Below, in pieces: positions 43,786 through 52,358 of a DNA stretch of 64,000 bases. Below the pieces are notes generated by a model. It ran no database searches. It saw only the letters and a list, made by a program, of their open reading frames with translations, and was not told where the DNA came from. The DNA is from Mesorhizobium comanense (GTDB lineage: Bacteria; Pseudomonadota; Alphaproteobacteria; Rhizobiales; Rhizobiaceae). The stretch lies in NCBI RefSeq assembly GCF_005503535.1, contig NZ_SCNN01000003.1, positions 124,001-188,000 on the forward strand, written 5' to 3'. The translations under genes and the position numbers were made by a program. Every line of letters begins with the position of its first letter. Positions within the stretch are counted from its first letter, which is position 1.

Positions 43786-44619
43786 ATGAACACGGGCGAA
43801 ACAACAGCGCCTAAGCTTGGCGTGCAGGCGGCGACCAAAATCTATCGCACGGCATCCGGCGACCTCCTGGCGCTGGACCGCTGCAATCTCGACGTCAGGG
43901 CCAATGAAATCGTCTCGATCGTCGGCCCGTCCGGTTGCGGCAAGACCACGCTGTTATGGTCGATGTCGGGCCTGCACAGTCTGACCGGCGGCGAAATCCG
44001 GCTCGATGGCAAGAAGATCACCGGACCGCATCCCGACATCGGCATCGTGTTCCAGGAAGCGAACCTTTTGCCGTGGCGCAATCTCGACGCCAACATCCGC
44101 TTTCCCTTCGAAATCAAGGGCGAGAAGCCTGACCGCGCCTGGATCGCGCATCTGCTGAACCGCGTCGGCCTCGACGGCTTCGGCGGCAAGTTCCCGCGCG
44201 AGCTTTCGGGCGGGATGCAGCAGCGCGCCGCGATCGTGCGTGCCCTGGCGCTGAAGCCCTCCGTGCTCTTGATGGACGAACCGTTCGGCGCGCTCGACAG
44301 CTTTACCCGCGAAGAGATGAACCGGCTGGTCGAGGAGATCTGGCTCGACACCAAGACCACCATCGTCTTCATCACCCACTCGATCGAGGAAGCTATTTTT
44401 CTCTCGGACCGGGTGGTGGTGCTGAGCGCGCGGCCGGGTCGCGTCGCGAAGGAATACCGCGTGCCGTTCCCCCGCCCGCGCTCGCTCGAGATCATGGCGA
44501 CACGCGAGGTGTTCGACCTCACCAACCGGATCAAGATGGATATCGTCGGCGAGCGCGCCGCGCCGAAGCCGACGGAGCAGCAGCGCGGCAGCGCCGAGAT
44601 CGTGAGGATCAGGCCATGA
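43786..44619 (+). CDS. ABC transporter ATP-binding protein, NitT/TauT type
   Basis: 277-aa ATPase. Walker A is GPSGCGKTTL (about 47-56), the Q-loop is IVFQEANLLPW, the signature is LSGGMQQRAAIVRALAL, Walker B is VLLMDEPFGALD and the switch is FITHSIEEAIFLSDRV. This Q-loop and HSIEEA are typical of nitrate, sulfonate, taurine and pyrimidine-precursor importers. The stop overlaps the permease start by 4 bp. Confidence 0.95.
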   Translation: MNTGETTAPKLGVQAATKIYRTASGDLLALDRCNLDVRANEIVSIVGPSGCGKTTLLWSMSGLHSLTGGEIRLDGKKITGPHPDIGIVFQEANLLPWRNLDANIRFPFEIKGEKPDRAWIAHLLNRVGLDGFGGKFPRELSGGMQQRAAIVRALALKPSVLLMDEPFGALDSFTREEMNRLVEEIWLDTKTTIVFITHSIEEAIFLSDRVVVLSARPGRVAKEYRVPFPRPRSLEIMATREVFDLTNRIKMDIVGERAAPKPTEQQRGSAEIVRIRP

Positions 44620-45470
44620 GCGACGCCATTCCGGAATTCTCCAAGTCCAGATCGGGCGCCAAGTCGGGAGACGGACAGGACGTCAGCCTGACCAACCTTT
44701 CCGCCTTTGCCAGCGGTCCCGGCATCCAGTCGGGCAAGGAGGTCGCCGCCATCGTCGCGGTGGCGGTGATCATCATCGGCGGCATCGAGCTGGCGCTACG
44801 GCTGTTCCACGTGCCGCTCTACATCATGCCGCCGCCAAGCTCGATCGCCTATGCGCTGTTCGACGAGTTTCCGCTGATCGCGCCGCATCTCGGCTACACG
44901 CTGGTCGAACTGGTGTCGGGCTTTGCCATCGGCGCGGCCGTCGGCCTGGTGCTGGCCGCCGTCATCACCCAGTTCCCCTTCGCCGAAAAGATCGTCGCGC
45001 CTTACATCCTGCTGCTGGTCACCACGCCGATGCTGGCGCTGGTGCCGCTGCTCATCCTGCGCTTCGGTTTCGGCTACACGCCGCGCATCATCGCGGTGGC
45101 GCTGGCCGCCGGGCCGATGGTGATGATCAACGCCGCCACCGGCTTTCGCCGCGTCGACAGCGCCAAGATCGCGCTGGCGCGTTCCTATGGTGCCAGCACC
45201 TTGCAGATCTTCTGGAAGATCCGCGCGCCGATGGCGCTGCCGATGATCCTGGTCGGGCTGATGATCGGCGCCATCTTCGGCCTGCTCACGGCGGTCGGCG
45301 CCGAAATGGTCGGCGGCGGCTTCGGGCTCGGCAACCGGCTGACGACCTATTCGTCGATGATCCAGATGCCGCAATTCTTCGCCGTGGTGCTGATCCTGTC
45401 GATGCTCGGCATCCTGATCTACGTGCTGTTCTTCCTGATCGGCAAGAAGTGGGCGAGCTGGGAGGCATAG
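44616..45470 (+). CDS. ABC transporter permease, NitT/TauT type
   Basis: 284-aa permease with an unusually long, polar N-terminal tail of about 45 residues before the first helix (EVAAIVAVAVIIIGGIELAL). MPPPSSIAYALFDEFPLI and the EAA loop IALARSYGASTLQIFWKIRA are typical of SsuC/TauC-like subunits. It starts inside the ATGA overlap with the ATPase gene; the binding-protein gene follows 69 bp later. Confidence 0.94.
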   Translation: MSDAIPEFSKSRSGAKSGDGQDVSLTNLSAFASGPGIQSGKEVAAIVAVAVIIIGGIELALRLFHVPLYIMPPPSSIAYALFDEFPLIAPHLGYTLVELVSGFAIGAAVGLVLAAVITQFPFAEKIVAPYILLLVTTPMLALVPLLILRFGFGYTPRIIAVALAAGPMVMINAATGFRRVDSAKIALARSYGASTLQIFWKIRAPMALPMILVGLMIGAIFGLLTAVGAEMVGGGFGLGNRLTTYSSMIQMPQFFAVVLILSMLGILIYVLFFLIGKKWASWEA

Positions 45471-45539
45471 AGCAAAGGCGATGATGGCGCCCGGGAGGCG
45501 GGCGGCAAGAGACTGACGTCAAACAAAAAGGGGAAAGCA

Positions 45540-46703
45540 ATGACCAAAGAGAATTTCGTTCGCCAGGCGGGCATGAGCCGCCGCTATTTCCTGCAGGTGA
45601 CCGGTGCCGGGCTGGTGACGGCGACGACGCTCGGCGCCACCGGCATGAGAGCCCGGGCCGAGGCGTATGGCAAATTCACCTGGATCTCGCCGCGCGGCAC
45701 GCTCGAAGTGCTCGACGACTATCCCTATTGGGCGGCCAAGAAGGCCGGCTATTTCGACGGGCTCGACACCGACATGCAGCCGGGTCCGTCCGACGGCACG
45801 GCGACGGTGAAATTCGTCGATGTCGGCCAGGCCGACATGGGCTTTCCCTCGCCGGGCGTGTTCTCCTTCGCCATCCAGAACGGCATGAAGCTGAAGTCCG
45901 TGTTCCACATGGGCGCGCGCGACACGTTCTCCATCGCCTTCCGCAAGGGCGAGGGCTCGAACGACCTGAAGAAGCTGGAAGGCAAGACCATCCTGCTCGG
46001 CTCCGCCGCCTGGCAGGCGATCACCGACCCGCTGCTCGCCGCGCAGGGCGTCGACATCAAGAAGGTCAAGTATGTCGAGGCCGGCTGGCCGACCTGGGGC
46101 ACGGCGCTGGCCGGCGGCCAGGGCGACGCGGCGCTGTCCTGGGAAGGCCTGCGCGCGGAGTGGATCGCCAAGGGCCTCGACTTCGAATACTGGCTGGGCG
46201 TCGAGCACTCCAAGCTGCCGGCCAACACCTTCGTCGTGCGTGCCGCCGACCTCGAGGACGCCGACAAGAAGGCGTTCCTGGAGAAGTACCTGCGCGGCTG
46301 GGCGATGGGGCTGGAATTCGGCTACCAGAATCCGCGCGCCGCCGTCGAGGCGGTGTTCGAACAGTTCCCGACATTGGCCAAGAATCTCGGTCCCGAACTC
46401 GGCACCACGTCCATCCTGCAGCAGATCAACGTCTTCCGTGGCGACATGGACAAGCGCGGCGGCTGGGGCTCGCACGACATGGCGAGCTGGCAAGGCTTCT
46501 TCGACGAGATCCACAAGATCGGCCAGATCACCAATCCGGTAAAAGCCGAGGACGTCTGCACCAACGACCTCATCCCGGCGGCCAACGACTTCGACAAGGC
46601 CAAGGTCAAGGCCGATGCCGACGGCGCGAAACTGTCGGAAGGGTTCGCCGCGCTCGATGTCGAGAAGATCAAGGCGCATCTGTTCGATTCGGCGGTGAAG
46701 TAG
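45540..46703 (+). CDS. ABC transporter substrate-binding protein, NitT/TauT (NMT1/THI5-like) type
   Basis: 387-aa binding protein with a twin-arginine signal (MSRRYFLQVTGAGLVTA, cleavage near ARAEA). The mature region contains YPYWAAKKAGYFDGLDTDMQ and KFVDVGQADMGFPSPGVFSF, the SsuA/NMT1-like pattern, and WPTWGTALAGGQGDAALSWE. A Tat signal implies folding before export. The ligand is unidentified; adjacent amidase and Gfo/Idh/MocA genes suggest a nitrogen-containing compound. Confidence 0.92.
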   Translation: MTKENFVRQAGMSRRYFLQVTGAGLVTATTLGATGMRARAEAYGKFTWISPRGTLEVLDDYPYWAAKKAGYFDGLDTDMQPGPSDGTATVKFVDVGQADMGFPSPGVFSFAIQNGMKLKSVFHMGARDTFSIAFRKGEGSNDLKKLEGKTILLGSAAWQAITDPLLAAQGVDIKKVKYVEAGWPTWGTALAGGQGDAALSWEGLRAEWIAKGLDFEYWLGVEHSKLPANTFVVRAADLEDADKKAFLEKYLRGWAMGLEFGYQNPRAAVEAVFEQFPTLAKNLGPELGTTSILQQINVFRGDMDKRGGWGSHDMASWQGFFDEIHKIGQITNPVKAEDVCTNDLIPAANDFDKAKVKADADGAKLSEGFAALDVEKIKAHLFDSAVK

Positions 46704-46720
46704 GACTGCAAAAAGAGGCT

Positions 46721-46921
46721 CCTTTCCTCTCCCTCCGGAGGGGGGAGAGGTGGCGCCGCGAAGCGGCGACGGAGTGGGGGAAGGCGTTCGCCAAACGCTT
46801 AATCGCCGCAAGCCAGGCACAATCTGGCGAGAAAGAAAACTCAGGCGGTCGCGAAGGGTCGACCCCCACTCCGTCGAGCTACGCTCGACACCTCTCCCCC
46901 GATCGACGGGGGAGAGGAAGG
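46721..46921. repeat. Palindromic intergenic mosaic element, copy 7
   Basis: CCTTTCCTCTCCCTCCGGAG and GCGACGGAGTGGGGG at the left face CCCCCACTCCGTCGAGCTAC and CCCCCGATCGACGGGGGAGA at the right, the same subtype as 4661-4822. It lies between the binding-protein and oxidoreductase genes in a probable operon. Confidence 0.83.
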
Positions 46922-47012
46922 CGCCAGGCAATGAGGGGCGGCGCAAACCTGGATGACCAATGTGGGCGGTACTGTCGCCGCCCAAGATTCAATCAAGAAC
47001 TGGGAGGCTGAT

Positions 47013-48104
47013 GTGGCCGACAAGGTAAGAGTGCTGGTCGTGGGGCTGGGCAATATGGGCGCGTCGCATGCCAGCGCCTATCATCGCTCCGAAGGGTTCG
47101 AGATCGTCGGCATCATGAGCCGCTCGATCAAGAGCAGCAAGAAGATCCCGGCCGAGCTTTCCGGCTATCCGCTCTTCGAGGATTTCGACCTGGCCTTGAA
47201 GGAGACGAAGCCGGACGCCGTCTCCATCAACAGCTGGCCGAACACGCATGCCGAATACGCGCTGAAGGCGATCGCGGCCAATTGCCATGTGTTCATGGAA
47301 AAGCCGCTCGCGACCAACATCGAGGATGCCGAGAAAGTGGTGGCTGCGGCGCGGGCGAAAAACCGCAAGCTGGTGCTCGGCTATATCCTGCGCGTCCATC
47401 CGTCCTGGATGAAATTCATCGAGGTTGGCAAGACGCTGGGCAAGCCGCTGGTGATGCGGCTCAACCTCAACCAGCAGAGCAGCGGCAGCGCCTGGCACTG
47501 GCACAAGAACCTGATCGATTCGCTGATCCCGATCGTCGACTGCGGTGTCCACTATGTCGACGTCATGTGCCAGCTGACCGGCGCCAGGCCGGTGCGGGTG
47601 CATGGCATCGGCGCGAAACTCTGGGCGGAAGCCGACAAGCAGAATTACGGCCATCTGCATGTCACTTTCGATGACGGCTCGGTCGGCTGGTACGAGGCCG
47701 GCTGGGGCCCGATGATGAGCGAGACGGCTTACTTCGTGAAGGATGTCGTCGGCCCCAAGGGCGCGGTCTCGATCGTCGCCGGCCAGGGAGCGGGCGATGC
47801 AAAGGACGCCGAGGAGGTTTCCGATTCCGCCGATATCGACCGGCACACCAAGACCGACGCGCTGAAGATCCACTACGCCGCCGTCGACGGCGACAAGAAT
47901 TTTTCGAAACCCGACGAGATCGTCAGCATGGAGGACGAGCCCGGCCACCAGGAACTGTGCGATCGCGAGCAGGCTTTCTTCCTGCGCGCCATCCGCGAAG
48001 ACCTCGATTTGACCGAGCAGATGGACGCGGCGGTCAACAGCCTGCGCATCGTGCTGGCCGCCGAACAGAGCATCGTGCTCGGACGCACCGTCGAACTGGC
48101 CTGA
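47013..48104 (+). CDS. Gfo/Idh/MocA-family oxidoreductase
   Basis: 363-aa NAD(P)-dependent dehydrogenase. The N-terminal Rossmann motif is VLVVGLGNMGASHA (about 7-20). The nicotinamide-binding motif is HVFMEKPLATN, with the conserved EKP lysine. SLIPIVDCGVHYVDVMCQLT contains the catalytic-region DxGxHxxD pattern. GGGAGG is 5 bp before a GTG at 47013, chosen over an in-frame ATG at 46953 because that one has no ribosome binding site. Probably acts on a sugar, inositol or hydroxy-acid derivative. Linked to the upstream importer. Confidence 0.9.
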   Translation: MADKVRVLVVGLGNMGASHASAYHRSEGFEIVGIMSRSIKSSKKIPAELSGYPLFEDFDLALKETKPDAVSINSWPNTHAEYALKAIAANCHVFMEKPLATNIEDAEKVVAAARAKNRKLVLGYILRVHPSWMKFIEVGKTLGKPLVMRLNLNQQSSGSAWHWHKNLIDSLIPIVDCGVHYVDVMCQLTGARPVRVHGIGAKLWAEADKQNYGHLHVTFDDGSVGWYEAGWGPMMSETAYFVKDVVGPKGAVSIVAGQGAGDAKDAEEVSDSADIDRHTKTDALKIHYAAVDGDKNFSKPDEIVSMEDEPGHQELCDREQAFFLRAIREDLDLTEQMDAAVNSLRIVLAAEQSIVLGRTVELA

Positions 48105-48152
48105 CGCAATCCGGCCGCTGGCGCTGGAGACGGCGCCGGCAGCGCAGGAGTT

Positions 48153-48214
48153 TCTCCCTTCTCCCCGTCCCTATACGGGGAGAAGGTGCCGGCAGGCGGA
48201 TGAGGGGCAGCGCT
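48153..48214. repeat. Palindromic intergenic mosaic half-element, copy 8
   Basis: Contains CTTCTCCCCGTCCCTATACG followed by GGGGAGAAGG and CCGGCAGGCGGATGAGGGGC. It matches only one half of the subtype seen at 29829-29997, so it may be a truncated copy. Confidence 0.7.
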
Positions 48215-48294
48215 TACCTTTGCAATCGGCCGGTGGCGATGGCTCGCGCATTCTTGAGTGCGGCGGCGAGAGCATGGAAATTTGGGAGAGAGAC

Positions 48295-49731
48295 ATGGTC
48301 ACCGACAGTCTGCTGAAAACCTATACGGAGTCCGACGCGCTGGCTCTCGCCGACCTCGTGCATCGGGGCGAGGTCTCGCCGGCCGAGCTGACCGAGGCGG
48401 CGATCACCGTCATCGAAAGCGTGAACCCCGCGCTCAACGCAGTGATTCATCGCCTCTATGACATGGCGCGTGCGCAGGCGGGCGCCGTCGACAAATCGGC
48501 TCCCTTCGCCGGCGTGCCGTTCCTGCTCAAGGAACTGGCCTCGTCCTGGGCGGGCACGCCCAACACCAATTCTTCCTTCTACCTCAAGGATGTCGTTGCC
48601 GATTTCGACACCGAGGTGGTCCGCCGCATGAAAAAGGCCGGGCTGGTGCTGGTCGGCAAGTCGAACGCGCCGGAAAACGGCTGGTCGATCACGACCGAGC
48701 CGAAGCTTTACGGCACGACGAAGAACCCCTGGAAGGAAGGCATCACGCCCGGCGGCTCGAGCGGGGGCGCTGCCGCCGCCATCGCCTCGCGCATGGTGCC
48801 GATCGCGGAAGCCAGCGACGGCGCCGGCTCGATCCGCGTGCCTGCCTCGTGCTGCGGCATCGTCGGGCTGAAACCATCGCGCGGCCGCGTCAGCCTCGCG
48901 CCGTTCGGCGACTATTGGTATGGCGGCGCCTATTTCCTGTGCTGCTCGCGCAGCGTGCGCGATACGGCGGCCTATCTCGACGCCGTGGCCGGCGCGCTGC
49001 CGGGCGATCCCTACACGCCGCCGGTGCCGGACGGCTCCTGGCTCACCCTGTCGGCGAAGGCGCCCAGGAAGCTGCGCATCGGCTTCACCGTCACGCCGCC
49101 CAACGGCACCGCCATCGACCCGGAGGTGAAGGCCGCGGTGCTGGCGACCGTCGCGGCGCTTGAAGGCCTCGGCCACCATGTCGAGGAGCACGACATGCCG
49201 CTCGACGCCGACGGCGTGTGGGCGACCTACACCAACATGACCTGCGTGCAGACGGCGGCGACCTTCGACTATCTGGAAACGTTGATCGGCCGGCCGGTGG
49301 CGCCTGGCGACGTGGAGGCGGTGACCTGGGCGATCATCGAGCGCGGCCGCGCCACCAGCGGCACCAGGCACATTTCCGACGTCGAGCGGTTGCGGCAGGT
49401 CGGCCGCGACATCGTCGGCGATCTCGATGGCTACGATCTCTTCGTCACGCCGACGCTGACGCAGCTGCCGCGCCCGTTCGGCTTCTACGACATGTCGGAG
49501 ACCGACATCGACCGCTACAACGCCAAATGGACGGACGCCGTCTTCGCCTTCCCCTTCAACATCTCTGGCCAGCCAGCGATCTCGCTGCCGCTGGGATGGT
49601 CGAAGGGTGGGGTGCCGATCGGCGTGCAGCTCGTCGGCCGCTATGGCGACGAGGCGACGGTGCTGGCCGCCTCGACGCAGCTGGAGCAGGCGATGCCGTG
49701 GAAGGAGCGGCGCCCGCCGGTGAGTGGTTAG
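48295..49731 (+). CDS. Amidase-signature-family amidase
   Basis: 478-aa amidase. The Ser-cisSer-Lys triad is visible: K79 in FLLKELASS, cis-serine in PGGSSGGAAAAIASR (about 152-166), and nucleophile S179 in SDGAGSIRVPAS. Further family blocks are SVRDTAAYLDAVAG and FPFNISGQPAISLPLG. The start at 48295 has GGGAGAGAG upstream; in-frame ATG at 48274 and an ORF extension to 48220 are less supported. It would hydrolyse an amide to acid and ammonia in the cytosol. It follows the oxidoreductase gene in the same direction. Confidence 0.93.
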   Translation: MVTDSLLKTYTESDALALADLVHRGEVSPAELTEAAITVIESVNPALNAVIHRLYDMARAQAGAVDKSAPFAGVPFLLKELASSWAGTPNTNSSFYLKDVVADFDTEVVRRMKKAGLVLVGKSNAPENGWSITTEPKLYGTTKNPWKEGITPGGSSGGAAAAIASRMVPIAEASDGAGSIRVPASCCGIVGLKPSRGRVSLAPFGDYWYGGAYFLCCSRSVRDTAAYLDAVAGALPGDPYTPPVPDGSWLTLSAKAPRKLRIGFTVTPPNGTAIDPEVKAAVLATVAALEGLGHHVEEHDMPLDADGVWATYTNMTCVQTAATFDYLETLIGRPVAPGDVEAVTWAIIERGRATSGTRHISDVERLRQVGRDIVGDLDGYDLFVTPTLTQLPRPFGFYDMSETDIDRYNAKWTDAVFAFPFNISGQPAISLPLGWSKGGVPIGVQLVGRYGDEATVLAASTQLEQAMPWKERRPPVSG

Positions 49732-49774
49732 TTAGCCGGAAAAGCAGGGGAGTGGCAGGGCATCGGCGGTTGCG

Positions 49775-49945
49775 CTCTACGACGCCCCCCTCTGGCCTGC
49801 CGGCCATCTCCCCCACGGGTGGGGAGATCGGCAGTTTCGGCGCCGGCCCTTCTCCTTGCCACGTACAAAATTGGCGAAGGCAGTCGTGTCAGTCAATCTC
49901 CCCCCTCGTGGGGGAGATGCCCGGCAGGGCAGAGGGGCGCCGTAG
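49775..49945. repeat. Palindromic intergenic mosaic element, copy 9
   Basis: GCCCCCCTCTGGCCTGCCGG with CATCTCCCCCACGGGTGGGG mirrors CAATCTCCCCCCTCGTGGGG and GCCCGGCAGGGCAGAGGGGC. Same subtype as 40377-40539. It lies in the convergent gap between the amidase and M24 peptidase genes. Confidence 0.83.
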
Positions 49946-49954
49946 AACGCCGGC

Positions 49955-51199
49955 CTACCCAATCCTCTCCAGCCGCCTCGGCAGCCGGTTCATCGCAACC
50001 GGGCCGTCCGGCGTGATCAGGAACTGGTCCTCGAGATTGAAGCTGGCGAGGCCATCGATATAGAGCGGGATTTCGAAGGCCAGCACCATGCCGGCCTCGA
50101 TCGCGACATCGCTGTCCGCCGCGATGAACGGCCATTGCTCCGAAAACACCGACTGGCCGACGCCATGGCCGAAATGGCCGCGCCGGAAAGAGGGCAACCC
50201 CTGCCGGGCGAGGCTGGCGGTGGTGACCCGGTGGACGTGGCCAAGCGTGTTGCCGGGGACAAGTTCGGCCAGCCCGTCCTCGAAGGCGCGTTCGGCGATG
50301 GCGTGGAGTTCGGCCTGATCGGCGGAAGGCGGACCGAAGGTGAAATTGCGCGACATGTCCGAGGCGTAGCCGCCGACCGTGCAGACCATGTCGCATTTCA
50401 ACGGATCGCCGGCCGCTGCCTTGGCGTCGGCGCCCCTGGCCCGCGCGCCGAGCGTGACATATTCGGCGGTGACGACGGGATGGGAGAGCCCCGCCGCCGC
50501 GTCGGCGACGCCCTTGCGGTAGAGTGCGACGAGGTCGGCCTGACGCATGCCGGCCATCGCGTCCACCTGCAAGCGCTCCAGCCCGGCCTCCGACAGGATG
50601 ATGCCTTGCCGCAGGAGGTCGATCTCGCGTGCCTGCTTGATCGCCCTCAGCCTGTCCAGCACTGGCGACCCGTCGACCATCGGGCAGCGGGGCAGCAGTG
50701 TGCGCATGACCGAGAAATCGGCGACCGGCACGAAGTCGAGATCGATGCCGAGCGTTGCCTGGCCGAGTTCGAAGTCCTCCAGCATGGCCTGCAGCTGGCG
50801 CACCGAGCCGGTGAGATCGAAGGTGGCGGGGCGCGAAAAGTCCGGATCCCGGCCGAGCGATGCCAGTCCGGCTTCGATCCGGTCCGGCAGCGATTTGCCT
50901 TGTGACGACACCTCGACCGGCGCGGATTCGATCCAGATTGCGTGTGAGCGCACGGCCGCCTCGGGCAAGGCGGCCCGCAGCTGCGCTGCGTTGAAGTCGG
51001 CGGCGACGATGCCGATCGGCAGGTCCTGTCTGGCCGGGATGACGACGAAACCGCCGCCGGCGCGCCGGAACAGCCCCGCGGGGCCTATCCATGCACCGGT
51101 CGCATAGTGGAAGGCCTCCGGTGCGCTGAGCACCAGCGCCGAAATGCCGGCGCGCTGCATCAGCTCGGTGGCGTGCTGGCGGTCGACGAAGCCCGTCAT
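49955..51199 (-). CDS. M24-family metallopeptidase (Xaa-Pro peptidase/creatinase-like)
   Basis: 414-aa protein with an N-terminal creatinase domain (about 1-160) and a C-terminal pita-bread catalytic domain. Metal ligands visible are the two Asp in CDMVCTVGGYASDMSRNF, the His in GHFGHGVGQSVFSE, the Glu in LAFEIPLY, and the Glu in NLEDQFLI. It could be a proline dipeptidase or a creatinase-like hydrolase; the residues shown do not decide between them. GGAGACAG lies before the ATG. It converges on the amidase gene. Confidence 0.9.
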   Translation of the reverse strand: MTGFVDRQHATELMQRAGISALVLSAPEAFHYATGAWIGPAGLFRRAGGGFVVIPARQDLPIGIVAADFNAAQLRAALPEAAVRSHAIWIESAPVEVSSQGKSLPDRIEAGLASLGRDPDFSRPATFDLTGSVRQLQAMLEDFELGQATLGIDLDFVPVADFSVMRTLLPRCPMVDGSPVLDRLRAIKQAREIDLLRQGIILSEAGLERLQVDAMAGMRQADLVALYRKGVADAAAGLSHPVVTAEYVTLGARARGADAKAAAGDPLKCDMVCTVGGYASDMSRNFTFGPPSADQAELHAIAERAFEDGLAELVPGNTLGHVHRVTTASLARQGLPSFRRGHFGHGVGQSVFSEQWPFIAADSDVAIEAGMVLAFEIPLYIDGLASFNLEDQFLITPDGPVAMNRLPRRLERIG

Positions 51200-51293
51200 G
51201 ATCTGTCTCCGGTGTGCAGGGCGACACCGGAGCATTCCGCGTGCGGACAATCAAGCGGAGTGCTTACGATATTGATGCCCGGCATGCCTTTAC

Positions 51294-51505
51294 GATTTCG
51301 TCATCCGCGGGCGGAGCAAGGAGCGTAGCGACGTGGCGCAGACCCCTGGAGCTGCTCTGCAGCCCAAGGGATCCATGCCGGGACTCTGGAGCGTTGGGAC
51401 GGTTCAGAATTCTGCTCCGCAGCACCCTTCGATAAGGTCACGGAATGGATCCCAGGGTCTCCGCGACGGAGCTTCGCTCCTGCTTCGCCCTAGGATGACG
51501 AAGTT
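51294..51505. repeat. Second type of long inverted intergenic repeat
   Basis: TTTCGTCATCCGCGGGCGGA at the left mirrors CTTCGCCCTAGGATGACGAA at the right, with CAGACCCCTGGAG and GGATCCATGCC inside mirrored by GGATCCCAGGGTCT. It is unrelated in sequence to the mosaic elements above. It occupies most of the 339-bp gap between the peptidase and the IalB-like gene; the rest of that gap holds nothing I can support. Confidence 0.7.
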
Positions 51506-51538
51506 GGGAGGGCTTCGGCCAGTCCCACAAATGCCGCC

Positions 51539-52111
51539 CTACTTGATCGATTCCAGCTTGGCGAGCGCTGCGGTGAAGCCGGCCAGCGACACCGGGATGG
51601 TGACCGGCTTGCGGGTGACCGATTCCATGCCGATGTTGAGGCTGGTGCCCGACTTCATCGCCTTGACGAGGTCCGGCGACAGCGGCGTGGCGGCATAGGC
51701 GCCGTTCTGGTCGCTGGTCTGGATGGCGATGGTCGTTTTCTGCCCCTGGTCGACCTGATAACTGGCGCCGGACGGCAGGAACAGCCCGTGCGGCAAGGCG
51801 AGCAGCATGGCGAGGCTGCCATTGGCGTTGTCGCGGCGCACCGTCACGGTCAGCACGCGCTGTCCCGTCTTGGCCTCGGTGAGGTTCTGTGACAGCTGGC
51901 ACTGAAGCTCGGTGCCCGCCGACCCGCTGGAGCAATTCACCGCCCACGGATTGGAGTCGGCGGGACCGGGCTTGGATTCCTTGGCCTGCGCGGGCTTCGC
52001 GTCCTCGGCAAACGCCGGTCCCAGCCAGGCCAGGCCCAGGCAGAGCGCGGCCGTTCCGGCGATTCGGCGAGGCAAATTAGTCATAGCTGAAATAACTATC
52101 ATGATCTTCAT
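51539..52111 (-). CDS. IalB-family (invasion-associated locus B) secreted protein
   Basis: 190-aa protein with a signal peptide (RIAGTAALCLGLAWLGPAFA, ending near AFA-E) and an IalB domain: NPWAVNCSS and ELQCQLSQNL provide the conserved tryptophan and cysteines, then TVRRDNANGSLAMLLALPHG and FLPSGASYQVDQGQ. The family is named after Bartonella IalB but is widespread in rhizobia; function is not settled. The start at 52111 has a GGGGGT just upstream; ATGs at 52102 and 52084 remain possible. It is divergent from the giant autotransporter. Confidence 0.85.
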   Translation of the reverse strand: MKIMIVISAMTNLPRRIAGTAALCLGLAWLGPAFAEDAKPAQAKESKPGPADSNPWAVNCSSGSAGTELQCQLSQNLTEAKTGQRVLTVTVRRDNANGSLAMLLALPHGLFLPSGASYQVDQGQKTTIAIQTSDQNGAYAATPLSPDLVKAMKSGTSLNIGMESVTRKPVTIPVSLAGFTAALAKLESIK

Positions 52112-52358
52112 GACCCCCGCAACGTTCCTTGCCCACGCACGTATTTTCTCGTTCGAGGCTTGATACAACAGCCCGCACTGCTCCGAAAGCGGAGTCGCGC
52201 CCAAGCAAGCCGGCAAATCTACTGTGACCGTCTTGCCACACATAAGAACTTTAGCACGAAATAACTGAATTCGAGGTCGTCAGGGCTCGCTATACAATAG
52301 AATTGGCGTAGAAATTTACACACGCGGGACGTGCAAGTCCCAGAAGGACTCGCCAGGG
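52112..52358. promoter_or_regulatory. Divergent promoter region, IalB-like gene / giant autotransporter
   Basis: 247 bp that are much more AT-rich than the flanking genes. A short inverted repeat CTCCG-AAAG-CGGAG lies near 52180, and TATACAAT near 52291 may be a -10 element for the giant gene. AGAAGGA lies about 10 bp before its ATG. No recognised operator. Confidence 0.4.
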
